In this document: piece after piece, positions 1-9,234 of the stretch
Layout of the letters: each line of letters begins with the position of its first letter
How positions within the stretch are numbered: position 1 is the stretch's first letter
Assembly (NCBI GenBank): GCA_026005015.1
Contig: BPKG01000002.1
Span: 124,001-188,000, forward strand
DNA from: Burkholderiales bacterium
GTDB lineage: Bacteria; Pseudomonadota; Gammaproteobacteria; Burkholderiales; UBA6910
DNA length: 64,000 bases
Direction of reading: 5' to 3'
Made by a program: the position numbers and the translations under genes
Notes under the pieces: model-generated
What the model saw: only the letters and a program-made list of their open reading frames with translations
Told to the model about the DNA's origin: nothing
Database searches by the model: none

Positions 1-1
1 C

Positions 2-61
2 GAGTTCTTGAAAGTACTAGGCACCCGCATCGAGCACGGCGAGCTGAAAGCGGCGGCGTAG
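2..61 (+). CDS. C-terminal end of an unidentified gene (partial)
   Basis: The first bases read as an open frame of 19 codons ending in TAG at 59-61; the peptide ends in TRIEHGELKAAA. The gene starts outside the window. The fragment is too short to assign a family. The coding call rests only on the open frame and plausible codon use. Confidence 0.35.
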   Translation, partial: EFLKVLGTRIEHGELKAAA

Positions 62-285
62 CCCTTGCGCGGTTTTTCCTCCTCGAGGCGCTCTCCTGGA
101 TTGCGCCGCGGAAGGAGAGCACCGACCGGGAGCCGCTTCTAGGATGGAAGACTGCGCTACGCACGTCGCGGGTAAACCTATGGCCGTGAGGGCGCGCTCT
201 TGTCCGGTATGGCGAGGGCGCGGGACAGTTGGCCGCGCGAGACGTATCCTGCCCGAGGCTGAAGGATGCCAGGCTTGCCTCCGCT

Positions 286-879
286 ATGGAACGCTTTGTC
301 CTTGACACCAGCGTTTTTACCAACCCGGAAAGCTACGCCCAGTTCTCGCCGGAACCGGGGGAGGCGCTCCGGTTGTTCCTGGCCCTCGCGCGCCGGACTG
401 GCGCCGAGTTCTACATGCCGGTGTCGGTGTACGAAGAGTTGCGTCACCTGCGCGCCGTCGACGCGATCGCGCCCCAGTTCGAACTGGCGGTGCGCATCCG
501 TAGTCCGCGCAAGCACGAGCTGCAGATTCCGGCCAACGTGCTCTACGAGTTCATCGACGAGGTGCGGCACCGCATCGACCGGGGTCTGCGCATCGCCGAG
601 GAGTACACGCGGCGCGGTCGCGAGGCGCTGACCGCCGAGGACGCGGGTCTCATGATCGCGCGGCTGCGGGAGCGTTACCGGGAGGCGCTGCGCCGGGGGA
701 TCATCGACAGCCGGGAGGACGCGGACTGCCTGCTTCTCGCCTACGAGCTGGATGCCAGGCTGGTCTCGGCGGACGAGGGCCTGAGGACCTGGGCCGACAA
801 GGTGGGTGTCAAGTTGGTGCTGCCCCAAAACCTGCGGGGCATTCTGGACGCCTTAATCGAAGGCGAGTCTCCCGCCTAG
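286..879 (+). CDS. RNA ligase partner protein (PIN-like domain)
   Basis: A protein of about 197 residues beginning [11 protein letters not shown], the usual opening of the RNA ligase partner family. The VLDTS motif with an early Asp, and later acidic clusters ([19 protein letters not shown]), are the arrangement expected of a PIN-type metal nuclease fold. A TTG at 229 could extend it by 19 residues, but the ATG at 286 matches the family start. It faces the Rnl3 RNA ligase gene, and the two 3' ends overlap by 27 bp (853-879). Established: this family co-occurs with archaeal-type RNA ligases. Inferred: it processes or prepares the RNA ends the ligase joins. Confidence 0.85.
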   Translation: MERFVLDTSVFTNPESYAQFSPEPGEALRLFLALARRTGAEFYMPVSVYEELRHLRAVDAIAPQFELAVRIRSPRKHELQIPANVLYEFIDEVRHRIDRGLRIAEEYTRRGREALTAEDAGLMIARLRERYREALRRGIIDSREDADCLLLAYELDARLVSADEGLRTWADKVGVKLVLPQNLRGILDALIEGESPA

Positions 880-1953
880 CAGGTTGTTGAGCGTGCCGCT
901 AGTGATCGGGTAGATCCGGTCGAACTCCAACACCCAGTAGACTCCTTCCCGGCGCAGTTCCCGCGCGAGCACCTGGACCTGGCGGCCCGACTCGCGAGCC
1001 AGGTGTTCGATCAGCCGTTCGGCGACGTCGGGGCTGCGCAGGCGGCAGCGGTAGCGGCGCAGCACCTTCTGCTCGCTCCGCTGCAGGCGGATGGCTTCTT
1101 GAAGCCCGTCGAGCAGCGACGCGCCGACGGCTTCGCCCAGGCGCTTCGCCTGCTCGAGCCCGTGTTCTTCAACGAATACGGCGAGTTGCAACAGGCGGTT
1201 CACGAAATACTCAGGCGGCAGATCGAGCAGCACCCGGGCGCCAAGGCGCAGGTCCTGGATACAGGCGGCGGCGGTGGTGTACTTGGCCCGGTGATCTCGG
1301 GGGGAATCCTCCTTGAACACCACGCCTTCGCGCCCTTCTTCGCTCAGGCGCACCAGGATCGCGCCGATTGCCTCCAGGTCGCCAGCGGTGTAGCGCCCGA
1401 AGCGTTCTACCGCCGGTAGCCCATAGTGCTCGATAAGGGTCTGCTTTTCCCCGTAGGGGACGAAACCGGGCGAGCCGACCCGCATCAGGTCGAACACGAA
1501 CAGGCGCACGTCCTCGCCGACGAACGGCGGGCTCGCTTCGTTATATGGGTTTTCCGGGCCGGCCACTTCGGCGCACACCACCAGCTCGGGGTGATCCTCG
1601 AACACGGCGAGGCTCATGAGGTCCGGCAGGCGATCGGTGGTGAACGGGCACACGAAGCCACCTCGGGTCAGGGCGACGACGCGATCCCGCACGCGCACGA
1701 TCCGCACGTTGTAGCCGTCGATTTTTTCCTCGATCCAGAAGGGCGCCTGGAACTGCTGTCCCAAACCGGGGCCCAGGGCCACGACCCGGCCGATATGGGG
1801 ATAGCCATACACCACGATGTTCCCGTCGAACATCACGGTCCCGCGCGGTATCCCTTTCAGGTCGTCGTAGACCCGAAGGTAGCTGAGTTCTCCGGTGCTC
1901 ACCTCGACGGCTTTGCCTTCATCGAGGGCTCTTTGGATCTCGGGATTGGACAT
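853..1953 (-). CDS. ATP-dependent RNA ligase, Rnl3 (Pab1020) family
   Basis: A 366-residue nucleotidyltransferase. The adenylation motif [10 protein letters not shown] carries the nucleophile Lys77; EGVVFKED is motif IV, and RAKYTT a little downstream probably contains motif V. Length and N-terminal region fit the Rnl3 family, which is best known from archaea and scattered in bacteria. It should seal 5'-phosphate/3'-OH RNA ends, or circularise RNA, through an enzyme-AMP intermediate. Its 3' end overlaps the convergent partner gene. ATG start at 1953. No other RNA-repair genes are adjacent, so the cellular substrate is unknown. Confidence 0.9.
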   Translation of the reverse strand: MSNPEIQRALDEGKAVEVSTGELSYLRVYDDLKGIPRGTVMFDGNIVVYGYPHIGRVVALGPGLGQQFQAPFWIEEKIDGYNVRIVRVRDRVVALTRGGFVCPFTTDRLPDLMSLAVFEDHPELVVCAEVAGPENPYNEASPPFVGEDVRLFVFDLMRVGSPGFVPYGEKQTLIEHYGLPAVERFGRYTAGDLEAIGAILVRLSEEGREGVVFKEDSPRDHRAKYTTAAACIQDLRLGARVLLDLPPEYFVNRLLQLAVFVEEHGLEQAKRLGEAVGASLLDGLQEAIRLQRSEQKVLRRYRCRLRSPDVAERLIEHLARESGRQVQVLARELRREGVYWVLEFDRIYPITSGTLNNLLGGRLAFD

Positions 1954-2159
1954 GACGCGACCGATACGGGCTTCAATGGGATTTTAGGGCAGGGCTCGGT
2001 CCCCGCGCCCTGTCCCTCGCTTGCCGGACTACCAGTCGCTGCGTCGGTTCAGCGCCCGGAGCCAGGGGGCGAAGGCGGCGCTCCAGGGATTTGGGTTAGA
2101 CTTCTAAGCTTGCGCAGCCCCCGGGGCTTCCCTGGGTTTAAGAGAACGGTCTTATTGCC

Positions 2160-2897
2160 GTGTTCATTCCCGTCGGCGATTATCCCAATCCTCGCGGCTT
2201 GCCGGTGATGACGATCCTGCTCATCGCCGCCAACGTGGCTGTGTTCGTCCTGATCTCCCTGCCCCTCTCTGTCTCGCCGGTCTCCCTCCACGATCCGCGC
2301 CTGCCCGAGTATCTCGACCTGGTGGCGAGGGCCATGCCAGGCGGGGTCTCCCTGGAGGCCTTCGCGCGCCGGATCACCGCCTACGATCTCCTGGTGTTCG
2401 AGTACGGTTTCCGCCCGGATCGCCCCAGCCTGCTCACCCTATTCACCTCCATGTTTCTCCACGGCGGATTCTTCCACCTGGCGGGCAACATGCTGTTCCT
2501 GTGGATCTACGGCGACAACGTGGAGCATCGCCTGGGGACGGTTCCGTTCCTGTTCTGGTACCTGGTCACAGGGGTCGCCGCGACCCTCACCCATGCTTTC
2601 ATCGCCCCCGGTCCCCCGCTGCCCCTGGTGGGGGCCTCGGGCGCCATCTCGGGGGTGCTGGGCTTCTATTTCCTCCTGTTCCCGGGCCATTTCGTGCGGG
2701 TGTTGCTGCTGCTCTTTCCCTTTTACGTGGGAACGGTCATGATCCCGGCCCGCATCGTGCTCGGGCTCTACCTGGTGGTGGACAACCTGCTGCCCCTGAT
2801 CCTTGCGCCCGCCGGGCCGGTGGCCCACGGCGCCCACATCGGGGGTTTCGTCGCCGGGTTGGCGGTGGCGGCCTGGTTGCGCTTCGGGAGAAAGTAA
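2160..2897 (+). CDS. Rhomboid family intramembrane serine protease
   Basis: A 245-residue multispanning membrane protein. The catalytic dyad is visible: GASGAISG (Ser160) in one membrane segment and AHGAHIGGF (His226) in a later one. The HGGFFHLAGNMLFLWIYG stretch is the L1-loop/TM2 signature of rhomboids. A long insert follows TM1, as is common in bacterial family members. It should cleave single-pass membrane proteins within the bilayer; its substrate is not indicated. GTG start at 2160. It is followed closely by another small membrane protein gene. Confidence 0.92.
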   Translation: MFIPVGDYPNPRGLPVMTILLIAANVAVFVLISLPLSVSPVSLHDPRLPEYLDLVARAMPGGVSLEAFARRITAYDLLVFEYGFRPDRPSLLTLFTSMFLHGGFFHLAGNMLFLWIYGDNVEHRLGTVPFLFWYLVTGVAATLTHAFIAPGPPLPLVGASGAISGVLGFYFLLFPGHFVRVLLLLFPFYVGTVMIPARIVLGLYLVVDNLLPLILAPAGPVAHGAHIGGFVAGLAVAAWLRFGRK

Positions 2898-2930
2898 AAT
2901 GGCGCCGCGGCTATCCAAAGGGGAAAGACC

Positions 2931-3338
2931 ATGACCGAGATCGACGCCCGCACGGGCACCCTGGCGCCCAGCGACAGCCTGGTGCGCCTGACCCACGTGA
3001 TCTACGCCCTGCACGCCTTCAGCGCCGTGACCGGGCTCGTGGGCGCCGCCTTCGTCGTCACCGCATTTCTCACCGGCTGGCCCTCCATCATCGCGGTGAT
3101 CATCAATTACGTGAAGCGGCCCGACGTGCGGGGGTCCTACCTGGAATCCCACTTCCGCTGGCAGATTCGCACCTTTTGGTTTGCCCTGCTCTGGGTGCTG
3201 GTGGCGCTGTTGCTCTGGGCGACCCTGCTGGGCATCCCCCTGGCCCTGGCCATCCTGCTGATCACGGGGCTGTGGGTGCTCTACCGCATCATCCGCGGCT
3301 GGCTGCGGCTCGTGGACCGCAAGCCCATGCCTTTGTGA
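2931..3338 (+). CDS. Small integral membrane protein (DUF4870-like)
   Basis: 135 residues with about three hydrophobic segments, separated by a short charged loop (YVKRPDVRGSYLESHFRWQIRT) typical of the DUF4870/COG3671-type membrane proteins. No catalytic motif is visible. An AAAGGGGAAAG stretch lies just upstream of the ATG. It ends in TGATG, so its stop overlaps the start of the next gene by one base, suggesting translational coupling. Function unknown. Confidence 0.75.
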   Translation: MTEIDARTGTLAPSDSLVRLTHVIYALHAFSAVTGLVGAAFVVTAFLTGWPSIIAVIINYVKRPDVRGSYLESHFRWQIRTFWFALLWVLVALLLWATLLGIPLALAILLITGLWVLYRIIRGWLRLVDRKPMPL

Positions 3339-3886
3339 TGGGGGAAACGGGCACCGTCCCCCGGGTGGAAAAAATCGTCTCCGGGGGGCAGACGGGCGCG
3401 GACCGGGCGGCCCTGGATTGGGCCCTGGCCCGCGGGGTGCCCTGCGGCGGCTGGTGCCCGAAGGGACGGCGGGCGGAGGATGGCGTGATCGACGCCCGCT
3501 ATCCCCTCACCGAGACCCCTTCGGCCGACTATGCCCAGCGCACCGAGTGGAACGTGCGCGACGCCGACGCCACGGTGATCTTTTCCCTCGCCCCGGTTCT
3601 TTCCGGCGGATCCAGGCTTACCCAGGAGCTGGCCGAACGGCTGGGAAAACCTTGCCTGCACCTGCACCCCGGCCTGGGCGCGCCGGCGCTCCTCGCCGAT
3701 TTTCTGCGCCGGCACCGGGTGAGGGTGCTCAACGTAGCGGGCCCCCGCGCGTCCAACGAGCCGGGGGTGTACCGCTACGTGCAACAGGTCCTCGATGCCA
3801 GCGGCATCGCAGGCGGGAACGCGGCGCCGGCCCCGGGCGGCGAAGGAACGACCAGGAGAAAAACCACCACGAGAGCGCGGCGATGA
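3338..3886 (+). CDS. Putative molybdenum carrier (SLOG/Rossmann-like) protein
   Basis: 182 residues beginning MGETGTVPRVEKIVSGGQTGADRAALDWA. The SGGQTGADRAALDWA motif, the GGWCPKGRRAEDG loop and NVAGPRASNEPGVY near the end are signatures of the putative molybdenum-carrier family (a SLOG-type nucleotide/ligand-binding fold). The ATG at 3338 overlaps the preceding stop (TGATG). The last 25 or so residues are basic and low-complexity and may be dispensable. Ligand and role are not demonstrated for the family; a cofactor- or nucleotide-binding role is inference. Confidence 0.8.
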   Translation: MGETGTVPRVEKIVSGGQTGADRAALDWALARGVPCGGWCPKGRRAEDGVIDARYPLTETPSADYAQRTEWNVRDADATVIFSLAPVLSGGSRLTQELAERLGKPCLHLHPGLGAPALLADFLRRHRVRVLNVAGPRASNEPGVYRYVQQVLDASGIAGGNAAPAPGGEGTTRRKTTTRARR

Positions 3887-3898
3887 TCGACCCCCGCT

Positions 3899-4852
3899 TC
3901 AGCTTGGCTTCGCCTGCCTGCGCCGGTGGGCGGGAATGCCAGCGCGGGCGCTCGCGCGCGCCTGTGCGGCGATGAAGTCGGCCAGCAGCTCGAAGTCCCG
4001 GCGCCGCGGGGTGGTGCGGCGGGCCGCCAGCGCCACCGTGCGGGAGGGCACCTGGGCGGCGAAGGGCCGGGCGGTAAGCCGCGTGCCCTTGAGCAGGCCC
4101 GCCTTGAGGGTCATCTCGGGAAGCAGGGTGACGCCGAGCCCGCCTTCCACCATCTGGATGAGGGTATGCAGGCTGGTGGCTTCCACCCGGGAGCCCGAGC
4201 GGGCGCCGCGGGCGCCGCAGGCTTCGATGGCGTGGTTCCGCAGGCAGTGGCCTTCCTCCAGCAGCAGCACGGCATCGGGATCGATGTTTTTCACCGCCAC
4301 TGCCTCCGCCCGGACGAGGGGATCGTCCTCCCGGGCGACGAACCAGAACTCGTCCACGAAGAGTTCCCGCACCAGCATGTCCCCGGTGTCGTAGGGCAGG
4401 GCGATCAGGGCGAAATCCAGCCTTCCCGCCTGCACCTGCTCCAGCAGCCGCTCGGTGAGGTCCTCCCGCAGGTAAAGCTTGAGGGACGGGTAGGCCTTGC
4501 GCAGGGGCGGCAGCAGCCTGGGCAGGAGAAACGGGGCGATGGTGGGGATGACCCCGAGCCGCAGGGGACCGCCCAAGGGCTCCCCCGCCCGGCGGGCGAT
4601 GTCCGCCAGGTCCTGGGCGGCGGCGAGCAGCGCCCGGGCCCGGGCCACCACCTCCTCGCCCACGGCAGTGAGCCGCACGTGGCGCTTGTCCCGCTCCACC
4701 AATTGCACTCCCAGGACGTTCTCCAGTTCCTTAAGGCCGGCGGACAGGGTGGACTGGGTGACGTGCTGGGCCTCCGCCGCTTCGCGGAAATTGAGCCGGT
4801 CGGCGAGCTCCACCAGGTAGCCCAACTGGCGCAGGGTGGGGAGGGCAGGCAT
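3899..4852 (-). CDS. oxyR: LysR-type peroxide sensor/regulator OxyR
   Basis: 317 residues from the start MPALPTLRQLGYL. An N-terminal winged helix-turn-helix (FREAAEAQHVTQSTLSAGLK) precedes a periplasmic-binding-like effector domain. The OxyR redox pair is present, Cys203 and Cys212 in GHCLRNHAIEAC, with the same nine-residue spacing as in E. coli. The frame stays open upstream, but the family N-terminus supports 4852. It is divergent from ahpC, and a strong dyad sits between them. Established: H2O2-formed disulfide switches OxyR to an activator. The genes to its right are the expected targets. Confidence 0.92.
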   Translation of the reverse strand: MPALPTLRQLGYLVELADRLNFREAAEAQHVTQSTLSAGLKELENVLGVQLVERDKRHVRLTAVGEEVVARARALLAAAQDLADIARRAGEPLGGPLRLGVIPTIAPFLLPRLLPPLRKAYPSLKLYLREDLTERLLEQVQAGRLDFALIALPYDTGDMLVRELFVDEFWFVAREDDPLVRAEAVAVKNIDPDAVLLLEEGHCLRNHAIEACGARGARSGSRVEATSLHTLIQMVEGGLGVTLLPEMTLKAGLLKGTRLTARPFAAQVPSRTVALAARRTTPRRRDFELLADFIAAQARASARAGIPAHRRRQAKPS

Positions 4853-4871
4853 GGGGGCACCTTTAGATCGA

Positions 4872-4890
4872 TTTACACGATCAGTGTAAA
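4872..4890. promoter_or_regulatory. Inverted repeat in the oxyR-ahpC divergent promoter region
   Basis: TTTACAC-GATCA-GTGTAAA is a perfect 7-bp dyad with a 5-bp spacer. It lies about 20 bp upstream of oxyR and 85 bp upstream of ahpC. The T-N11-A symmetry suits a LysR-type regulator, so OxyR autoregulation and ahpC activation are the obvious inference. It does not match the E. coli OxyR tetranucleotide pattern closely. A second short palindrome, GATCGATC, lies at about 4906-4913. Confidence 0.5.
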
Positions 4891-4974
4891 CGAATTTTAT
4901 CATTGGATCGATCATAAAGGATGGGGCACACTGGGCGCCGTGTTCAACCGACAACCGCTCAAGGAGGTCATGAC

Positions 4975-5514
4975 ATGCTGACGATTGGCGACCGCATTCC
5001 CCCGTTCGACGTTCAGGCCGTCGTGTCCATCGAGGATGACAAGGCCTTCGCCCGCGTGACCGACCAGTCGGACGAGGGCAAGTGGAAAGTTATCTTCTTC
5101 TGGCCCAAGGACTTCACCTTCGTATGTCCCACCGAGATCGCCGCCTTCGGCAAGCTCGCGGGCGAATTCGCGGATCGGGACGCGGTGATCTACGGCGTAT
5201 CCATCGACAGCGAATACGTGCATCTCGCGTGGCGCAAGTCCCACCCGGATCTCAAGGACCTGCCGTTCCCCATGCTGGCGGACGTGAAGCGGGAGCTGTC
5301 CCAGGCGTTCGGCGTTCTGGACAAGCGGGAAGGCGTGGCGCTGCGGGCCACCTTCATCGTCGACCCGCAAGGCGTGATCCGCTTCGCTTCGGCCCACGAC
5401 CTGAACGTGGGCCGTAACGTGGACGAAGTGCTGCGCACCCTGGATGCCCTCCAGACCGACGAGTTGTGCCCGTGCAACTGGAAGAAGGGCGACCCGGTGC
5501 TCAAGGTCGCATGA
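4975..5514 (+). CDS. ahpC: Peroxiredoxin (AhpC/Prx1-type)
   Basis: 179 residues. Peroxidatic Cys51 lies in [10 protein letters not shown]; candidate resolving cysteines are in the C-terminal CPCNWKKG (Cys165, Cys167). It reduces H2O2, organic peroxides and peroxynitrite in the cytoplasm. A strong ribosome site (AAGGAGGTC at 4961) fixes the ATG at 4975. It is divergent from oxyR and 38 bp upstream of ahpD, which acts as its electron donor in other bacteria. No ahpF is visible, which fits the AhpD-dependent type of system. The C-terminal CPC is shorter than the classic VCP motif of enteric AhpC. Confidence 0.93.
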   Translation: MLTIGDRIPPFDVQAVVSIEDDKAFARVTDQSDEGKWKVIFFWPKDFTFVCPTEIAAFGKLAGEFADRDAVIYGVSIDSEYVHLAWRKSHPDLKDLPFPMLADVKRELSQAFGVLDKREGVALRATFIVDPQGVIRFASAHDLNVGRNVDEVLRTLDALQTDELCPCNWKKGDPVLKVA

Positions 5515-5552
5515 AGTGCGTCGGGACCTTCGATCGAAGAAAGGAGTCTTCC

Positions 5553-6107
5553 ATGACGATTCAGACCCTGAAAGACCGGCTGCCGGATTACGCCAAGGAC
5601 CTGAAGCTGAACCTGGGCACGCTGGCCGCCGAGACGGCGCTCACCGAGGCCCAGAAGGCCGGCGCCTTCATCGCCACCGCCCTCGCCTCACGGGAGCCTC
5701 AGGTGATCGAGGCCGTGGCCGCCGAGTTCGCCCCGAGGCTCACCGCTCGGGAGCTCGCCGCGGCCAAGGCCGCCGCTGCCCTCATGGGCATGAACAACGT
5801 GTATTACCGGTTCCTGCACCTGGTGGAAAACCCGGAATACGGGAGCCTTCCAGCCAAGCTGCGCATGAACGCCATCGCCACCCACGGGATCGCCCGGGAA
5901 ACCTTCGAGCTCTGGTGCCTGGCGGTCTCCGCGGTGAACGGCTGCGGCGCCTGCCTCGCCGCCCACGAAAAGGTGGTGCGGGAGGCGGGGCTCACGCCCG
6001 AGCAGGTGCAGGCCGCGGTGCGCATCGGCGCCGTGGTGCACGCCGTGGCGGTGGTGTTGGAGGGAGAGGCGGCCCTGTCCAAGAGGGCGTTGGCCCAGGC
6101 CGCTTGA
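5553..6107 (+). CDS. ahpD: Alkyl hydroperoxide reductase AhpD (CxxC hydroperoxidase)
   Basis: 184 residues, all-helical AhpD/CMD fold. The active site [14 protein letters not shown] contains Cys131-x-x-Cys134 and His138, the family's proton-relay arrangement. AAGGAG precedes the ATG at 5553. Length matches typical AhpD. In known systems AhpD, reduced through lipoamide, regenerates AhpC and has weak peroxidase activity. The position directly after ahpC in the same direction supports this role. A terminator follows. Confidence 0.93.
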   Translation: MTIQTLKDRLPDYAKDLKLNLGTLAAETALTEAQKAGAFIATALASREPQVIEAVAAEFAPRLTARELAAAKAAAALMGMNNVYYRFLHLVENPEYGSLPAKLRMNAIATHGIARETFELWCLAVSAVNGCGACLAAHEKVVREAGLTPEQVQAAVRIGAVVHAVAVVLEGEAALSKRALAQAA

Positions 6108-6125
6108 AGGTGCACGAAAGACTCC

Positions 6126-6164
6126 CCGGGGCGGCCGCAGCGGTACGGCGCTCCGGTTTTTTTT
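6126..6164 (+). terminator. Rho-independent terminator after ahpD
   Basis: CCGGGGC pairs with GCTCCGG (one G-U pair) across a GC-rich loop and is followed at once by eight T residues. It lies about 20 bp beyond the ahpD stop. Confidence 0.7.
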
Positions 6165-6362
6165 CTGGGCAATGGGCCGGCGCCGCGGCGGGGCGAGGGT
6201 GAAACCCTGGGCCCGAAGCGCAACGGGACCGCCGTCCGTGCTGTCTAATTTGATGTGAAGAAAAAGGTATTGGATGAACGGGAGGGGAAAAGCCGGATGG
6301 CGTGTCCGGCCCGACGGTGACGGCCCGCGAGCCCGGGCTTTCGCTTCTCTCAGCCGAGCCCT

Positions 6363-6857
6363 ATGCAAATCCATGACATCCCTTTGATGGTCCTTTCCGA
6401 ACGCCAGGAGAATCGTGTCGGCGGCCCGGAAGCGCCCGACGCACCGCCACCGGGGGCGCCCGGCGACCGGGGGAGCGGCAAGTGGCCCGCCGATCCGATC
6501 CTGGGGGAGGCCATGGCGCGGATCCGGGGCCTGGCGGAAGACGAGCTTGCTCGGGGCGGGGAACCCAAGGCGGCGACGTATTACGACGTGCTGGCCACGC
6601 GGCTCGAGAACGAGGTGGCCCGGGTGATGCTGCACAGCCGCCTGGCGCCGGGGGCGGACGCCGCCTGGAAGGCGGTGCTAGCGGAGCTCATCCAGGGCAT
6701 CGATGCGCTGGCGGGCAAGGGGCCGCCCGCCGAACGGCAGGCGGGCCTCCGGCACGTGCTGCGCGGGGTGGAGGTATACGAAGCCCGTTTCGAGCACCCC
6801 GCCTGGCGCTCCGACGACCCTGAAGGCCCTCGCCAACCGGAGCGGGATCGAGTATAA
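6363..6857 (+). CDS. Hypothetical protein
   Basis: 164 residues from ATG 6363. A Pro/Gly-rich first 40 residues is followed by a probably helical region (PILGEAMARIRGLAEDELARGGE, then YYDVLATRLENEVARVML). No family or catalytic motif is recognised. Codon use is typical of its neighbours. It lies 27 bp upstream of the transporter gene in the same direction, so co-transcription is likely. A metabolic or regulatory role cannot be inferred from the sequence. Confidence 0.6.
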   Translation: MQIHDIPLMVLSERQENRVGGPEAPDAPPPGAPGDRGSGKWPADPILGEAMARIRGLAEDELARGGEPKAATYYDVLATRLENEVARVMLHSRLAPGADAAWKAVLAELIQGIDALAGKGPPAERQAGLRHVLRGVEVYEARFEHPAWRSDDPEGPRQPERDRV

Positions 6858-6884
6858 ATCGCGGCTCCGTCCCGCGGAGCGCGC

Positions 6885-8120
6885 GTGACCGCCGCCATCC
6901 TCGCCGTCTTCGTCTTTGTGTACCTGGGCATGATCCTGGGCGGGCTGCCCTTCTTGCAGCTCGATCGCACCGGGATCGCCCTGCTCGGGGCGATCGCCCT
7001 GATGGCCCTGGAGGCGGTGAGCCTCGAGGAGGCGTGGGCGGCGGTGCACGTGCCTACCCTGATCCTGCTCTTCGCCTTCATGGTCATTTCCGCCCAGCTC
7101 CGGCTCGGCGGCTTCTACACCTTCGTCACCCGGCGCTTGACCGCGCTGCCCCTTTCGCCGCCGGCGCTGCTTGCCCTGCTGATCGTGACGGTGGCGGTGC
7201 TTTCTGCCGTGTTCAGCAACGACATTGTCTGCCTGGCGGTGGCGCCGGTGCTGATCGATGCCTGCCGCGAGCGGCGCCTGGATTCCGTCCCTTACCTGCT
7301 GGCGCTGGCCTGCAGCGCCAACATCGGCTCGGCCGCCACCCTGATCGGCAATCCCCAGAACATGTTGATCGGCGAGCGGCTGGAGCTGTCCTTCGCCGGC
7401 TACCTGCGGGATGCGGCCCTGCCGGTCGGCGCGGGGCTCGCCATCACCTGGGCCGTCATCGCCCTCGCCACCCGGGGGCGGTGGGGGCAGGCGGCGCCCC
7501 CGGCGCGCTCCGGCGAGCGGCGGGAAGAGGGGCACCCGACCTTCAACCCCTGGCAGGCGATCAAGGGGCTCTCGGTGGCGGCCTTCCTGTTCGCCGCGTT
7601 TCTCCTCACCCCGTGGCCGCGGGAGCTACTCGCCCTGGGCGGCGCAGGGCTGCTCCTCATGAGCCGCAGGCTCCACTCTCGCCACATGCTGGGGCTGGTG
7701 GATTGGCAATTGCTGGTGCTGTTCATCGGCCTCTTCGTGGTGAACCACGCCCTGGAAAAGACCGGCCTGCCGGCCGAGCTGGTGGCGGAGCTGGCCCGGG
7801 AGGGAATCGACCTGCGATCCCCCATGCCCCTTTTCTTCACCACCTTCGTGCTCAGCAATCTCGTTTCCAACGTGCCCGCGGTGATGCTGCTGCTGCCGCT
7901 AGCCTCCCATCCCATGGCCGGGACGCTCCTGGCCCTGGCCAGCACCCTGGCGGGCAACCTGCTGATCGTGGGCAGCATAGCCAACATCATCGTGGTGGAG
8001 GCCGCCGCCCGCCACGGCATCGTGATCGACTGGCGGCGCCACGCGAAGGTGGGGGTGCCCGTGACCCTGCTTTCCCTGGTCTGCGCGGGTGCCACCCTGG
8101 CGTGGTGGGGCGGGGGATAG
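6885..8120 (+). CDS. SLC13/ArsB-NhaD superfamily anion transporter
   Basis: 411 residues with about ten to eleven hydrophobic spans in two repeats. VFSNDIVCLAVAPVLID, ANIGSAATLIGNPQNMLIG and the second-repeat VLSNLVSNVPAVMLLLPL are the paired re-entrant signatures of the ion-transporter superfamily that includes SLC13 carboxylate/sulfate carriers, ArsB and NhaD. The charged cytoplasmic loop (SGERREEGHPTF) separates the halves. GTG start at 6885. The substrate cannot be told from motifs; a dicarboxylate or inorganic anion is most likely. Confidence 0.85.
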   Translation: MTAAILAVFVFVYLGMILGGLPFLQLDRTGIALLGAIALMALEAVSLEEAWAAVHVPTLILLFAFMVISAQLRLGGFYTFVTRRLTALPLSPPALLALLIVTVAVLSAVFSNDIVCLAVAPVLIDACRERRLDSVPYLLALACSANIGSAATLIGNPQNMLIGERLELSFAGYLRDAALPVGAGLAITWAVIALATRGRWGQAAPPARSGERREEGHPTFNPWQAIKGLSVAAFLFAAFLLTPWPRELLALGGAGLLLMSRRLHSRHMLGLVDWQLLVLFIGLFVVNHALEKTGLPAELVAELAREGIDLRSPMPLFFTTFVLSNLVSNVPAVMLLLPLASHPMAGTLLALASTLAGNLLIVGSIANIIVVEAAARHGIVIDWRRHAKVGVPVTLLSLVCAGATLAWWGGG

Positions 8121-8247
8121 GCCCTGGGGGCCTCCAGGCTGCCGGCACGGGCCGTTTTCCGGGTGTTCCAGGTCAACGGCTAGCCGGGGCCGGGCGTTAA
8201 AAATCACTTAAAAAAGTCCATCAGACAAATCCGCTGGAGGGGCTCAC

Positions 8248-9228
8248 ATGAAGACGGTTGTTAAGCGCAGCCTCGGGGCAGCGCTTGCCGGGCTGGGAAT
8301 CGTGGGGATGTGGGGGAATGGTGTTTCTTTCGCCGATACGGCCGTGGTGCTCAATTCCCGGGACGGCACCGTGAGCCTGGTCGACATGGGCGCGCTGAAG
8401 GAATCCACCCGTCTGTACGTGGGCAAGGAGCCCCACCACCTGATCCGGGCGCTGGCGGGGCCCGACATCCTGATCGCCAACGCGGCCGGCAACGACCTGG
8501 TGCTGCTGGACGCCCGGCGCCGGGAGATCCGCGCCCGCATCCCTGGGGTGAGTGATCCCTACCACCTGGCCTATAGCCCCGATCAACGCTGGTTGGTGAT
8601 CAACTCCCTGCGCCTTGACCAGGTGGATCTGTACGAGGCATCTACCCTTAAGCTGGTCAAGCGCCTGGCCCTGGGCAAGATGCCGAGCCACCTGGCCTAT
8701 ACTCGGGATTCGTCCCTGGTGTTCGTCACGCTCCAGGGCGAGAACCGGCTCGCCGCCATCGATCTCGTTACCCAGACGGTCAAATGGAAACATCCGGTGG
8801 GGGAAGCGCCCGCCGGGGTATGGATGACGCCGGACGAGCGCTACCTACTGGTGGGCATGACCGGCGCGGACTATCTGGAGGTGATCGACTGGCGCAAACC
8901 CGCCACGGTGGCGCGCATCCCGACCGGGAAAGGGGCGCATAACTTTCTGGCGCTTCCCGGAGGAAAAAGGGTGCTTGTCTCCAACCGCATCTCCAATACC
9001 GTGTCGGTTGTAGACGTGGATCGGCTCGCCGTGGTGGAGCAGATTCCCGTCCCCGGGGGCCCGGACTGCATGGAGCTCACCCGGGACGGAAAGCAGTTGT
9101 GGGTTACCTCCCGCTGGGCAGCCAGGGTGTCGGTGATCGACATGGAAACCCGCAACCTCATCAAGCAGATCCCCGTGGGCCGTTCGCCCCACGGCATCTT
9201 GCTCGCTTACGCTGCTTCCAGCGAGTAG
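8248..9228 (+). CDS. Periplasmic YVTN-type beta-propeller protein
   Basis: 326 residues with an N-terminal signal peptide (hydrophobic to about residue 29, FADTAVV after it). At least six repeats of the type ...VSLVDMGALK..., ...VSVVDVDRLAVVEQIPV, VSVIDMETRNLIKQIPVG form a YVTN/NHL-like propeller. Ribosome site GGAGGGG lies just before the ATG. Such proteins bind ligands or partner proteins in the periplasm; some accompany quinoprotein or cytochrome systems. The gene sits 6 bp upstream of a polysaccharide deacetylase, suggesting one transcript. Confidence 0.85.
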   Translation: MKTVVKRSLGAALAGLGIVGMWGNGVSFADTAVVLNSRDGTVSLVDMGALKESTRLYVGKEPHHLIRALAGPDILIANAAGNDLVLLDARRREIRARIPGVSDPYHLAYSPDQRWLVINSLRLDQVDLYEASTLKLVKRLALGKMPSHLAYTRDSSLVFVTLQGENRLAAIDLVTQTVKWKHPVGEAPAGVWMTPDERYLLVGMTGADYLEVIDWRKPATVARIPTGKGAHNFLALPGGKRVLVSNRISNTVSVVDVDRLAVVEQIPVPGGPDCMELTRDGKQLWVTSRWAARVSVIDMETRNLIKQIPVGRSPHGILLAYAASSE

Positions 9229-9234
9229 CCGCGG

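Noticed and set aside
2501-3337. Plus-strand open frame extending the molybdenum-carrier gene upstream
   Set aside because: It overlaps the rhomboid and membrane-protein genes in another frame and is Arg/Pro/Gly-rich, typical of a high-GC shadow; only 3338 onward is coding.
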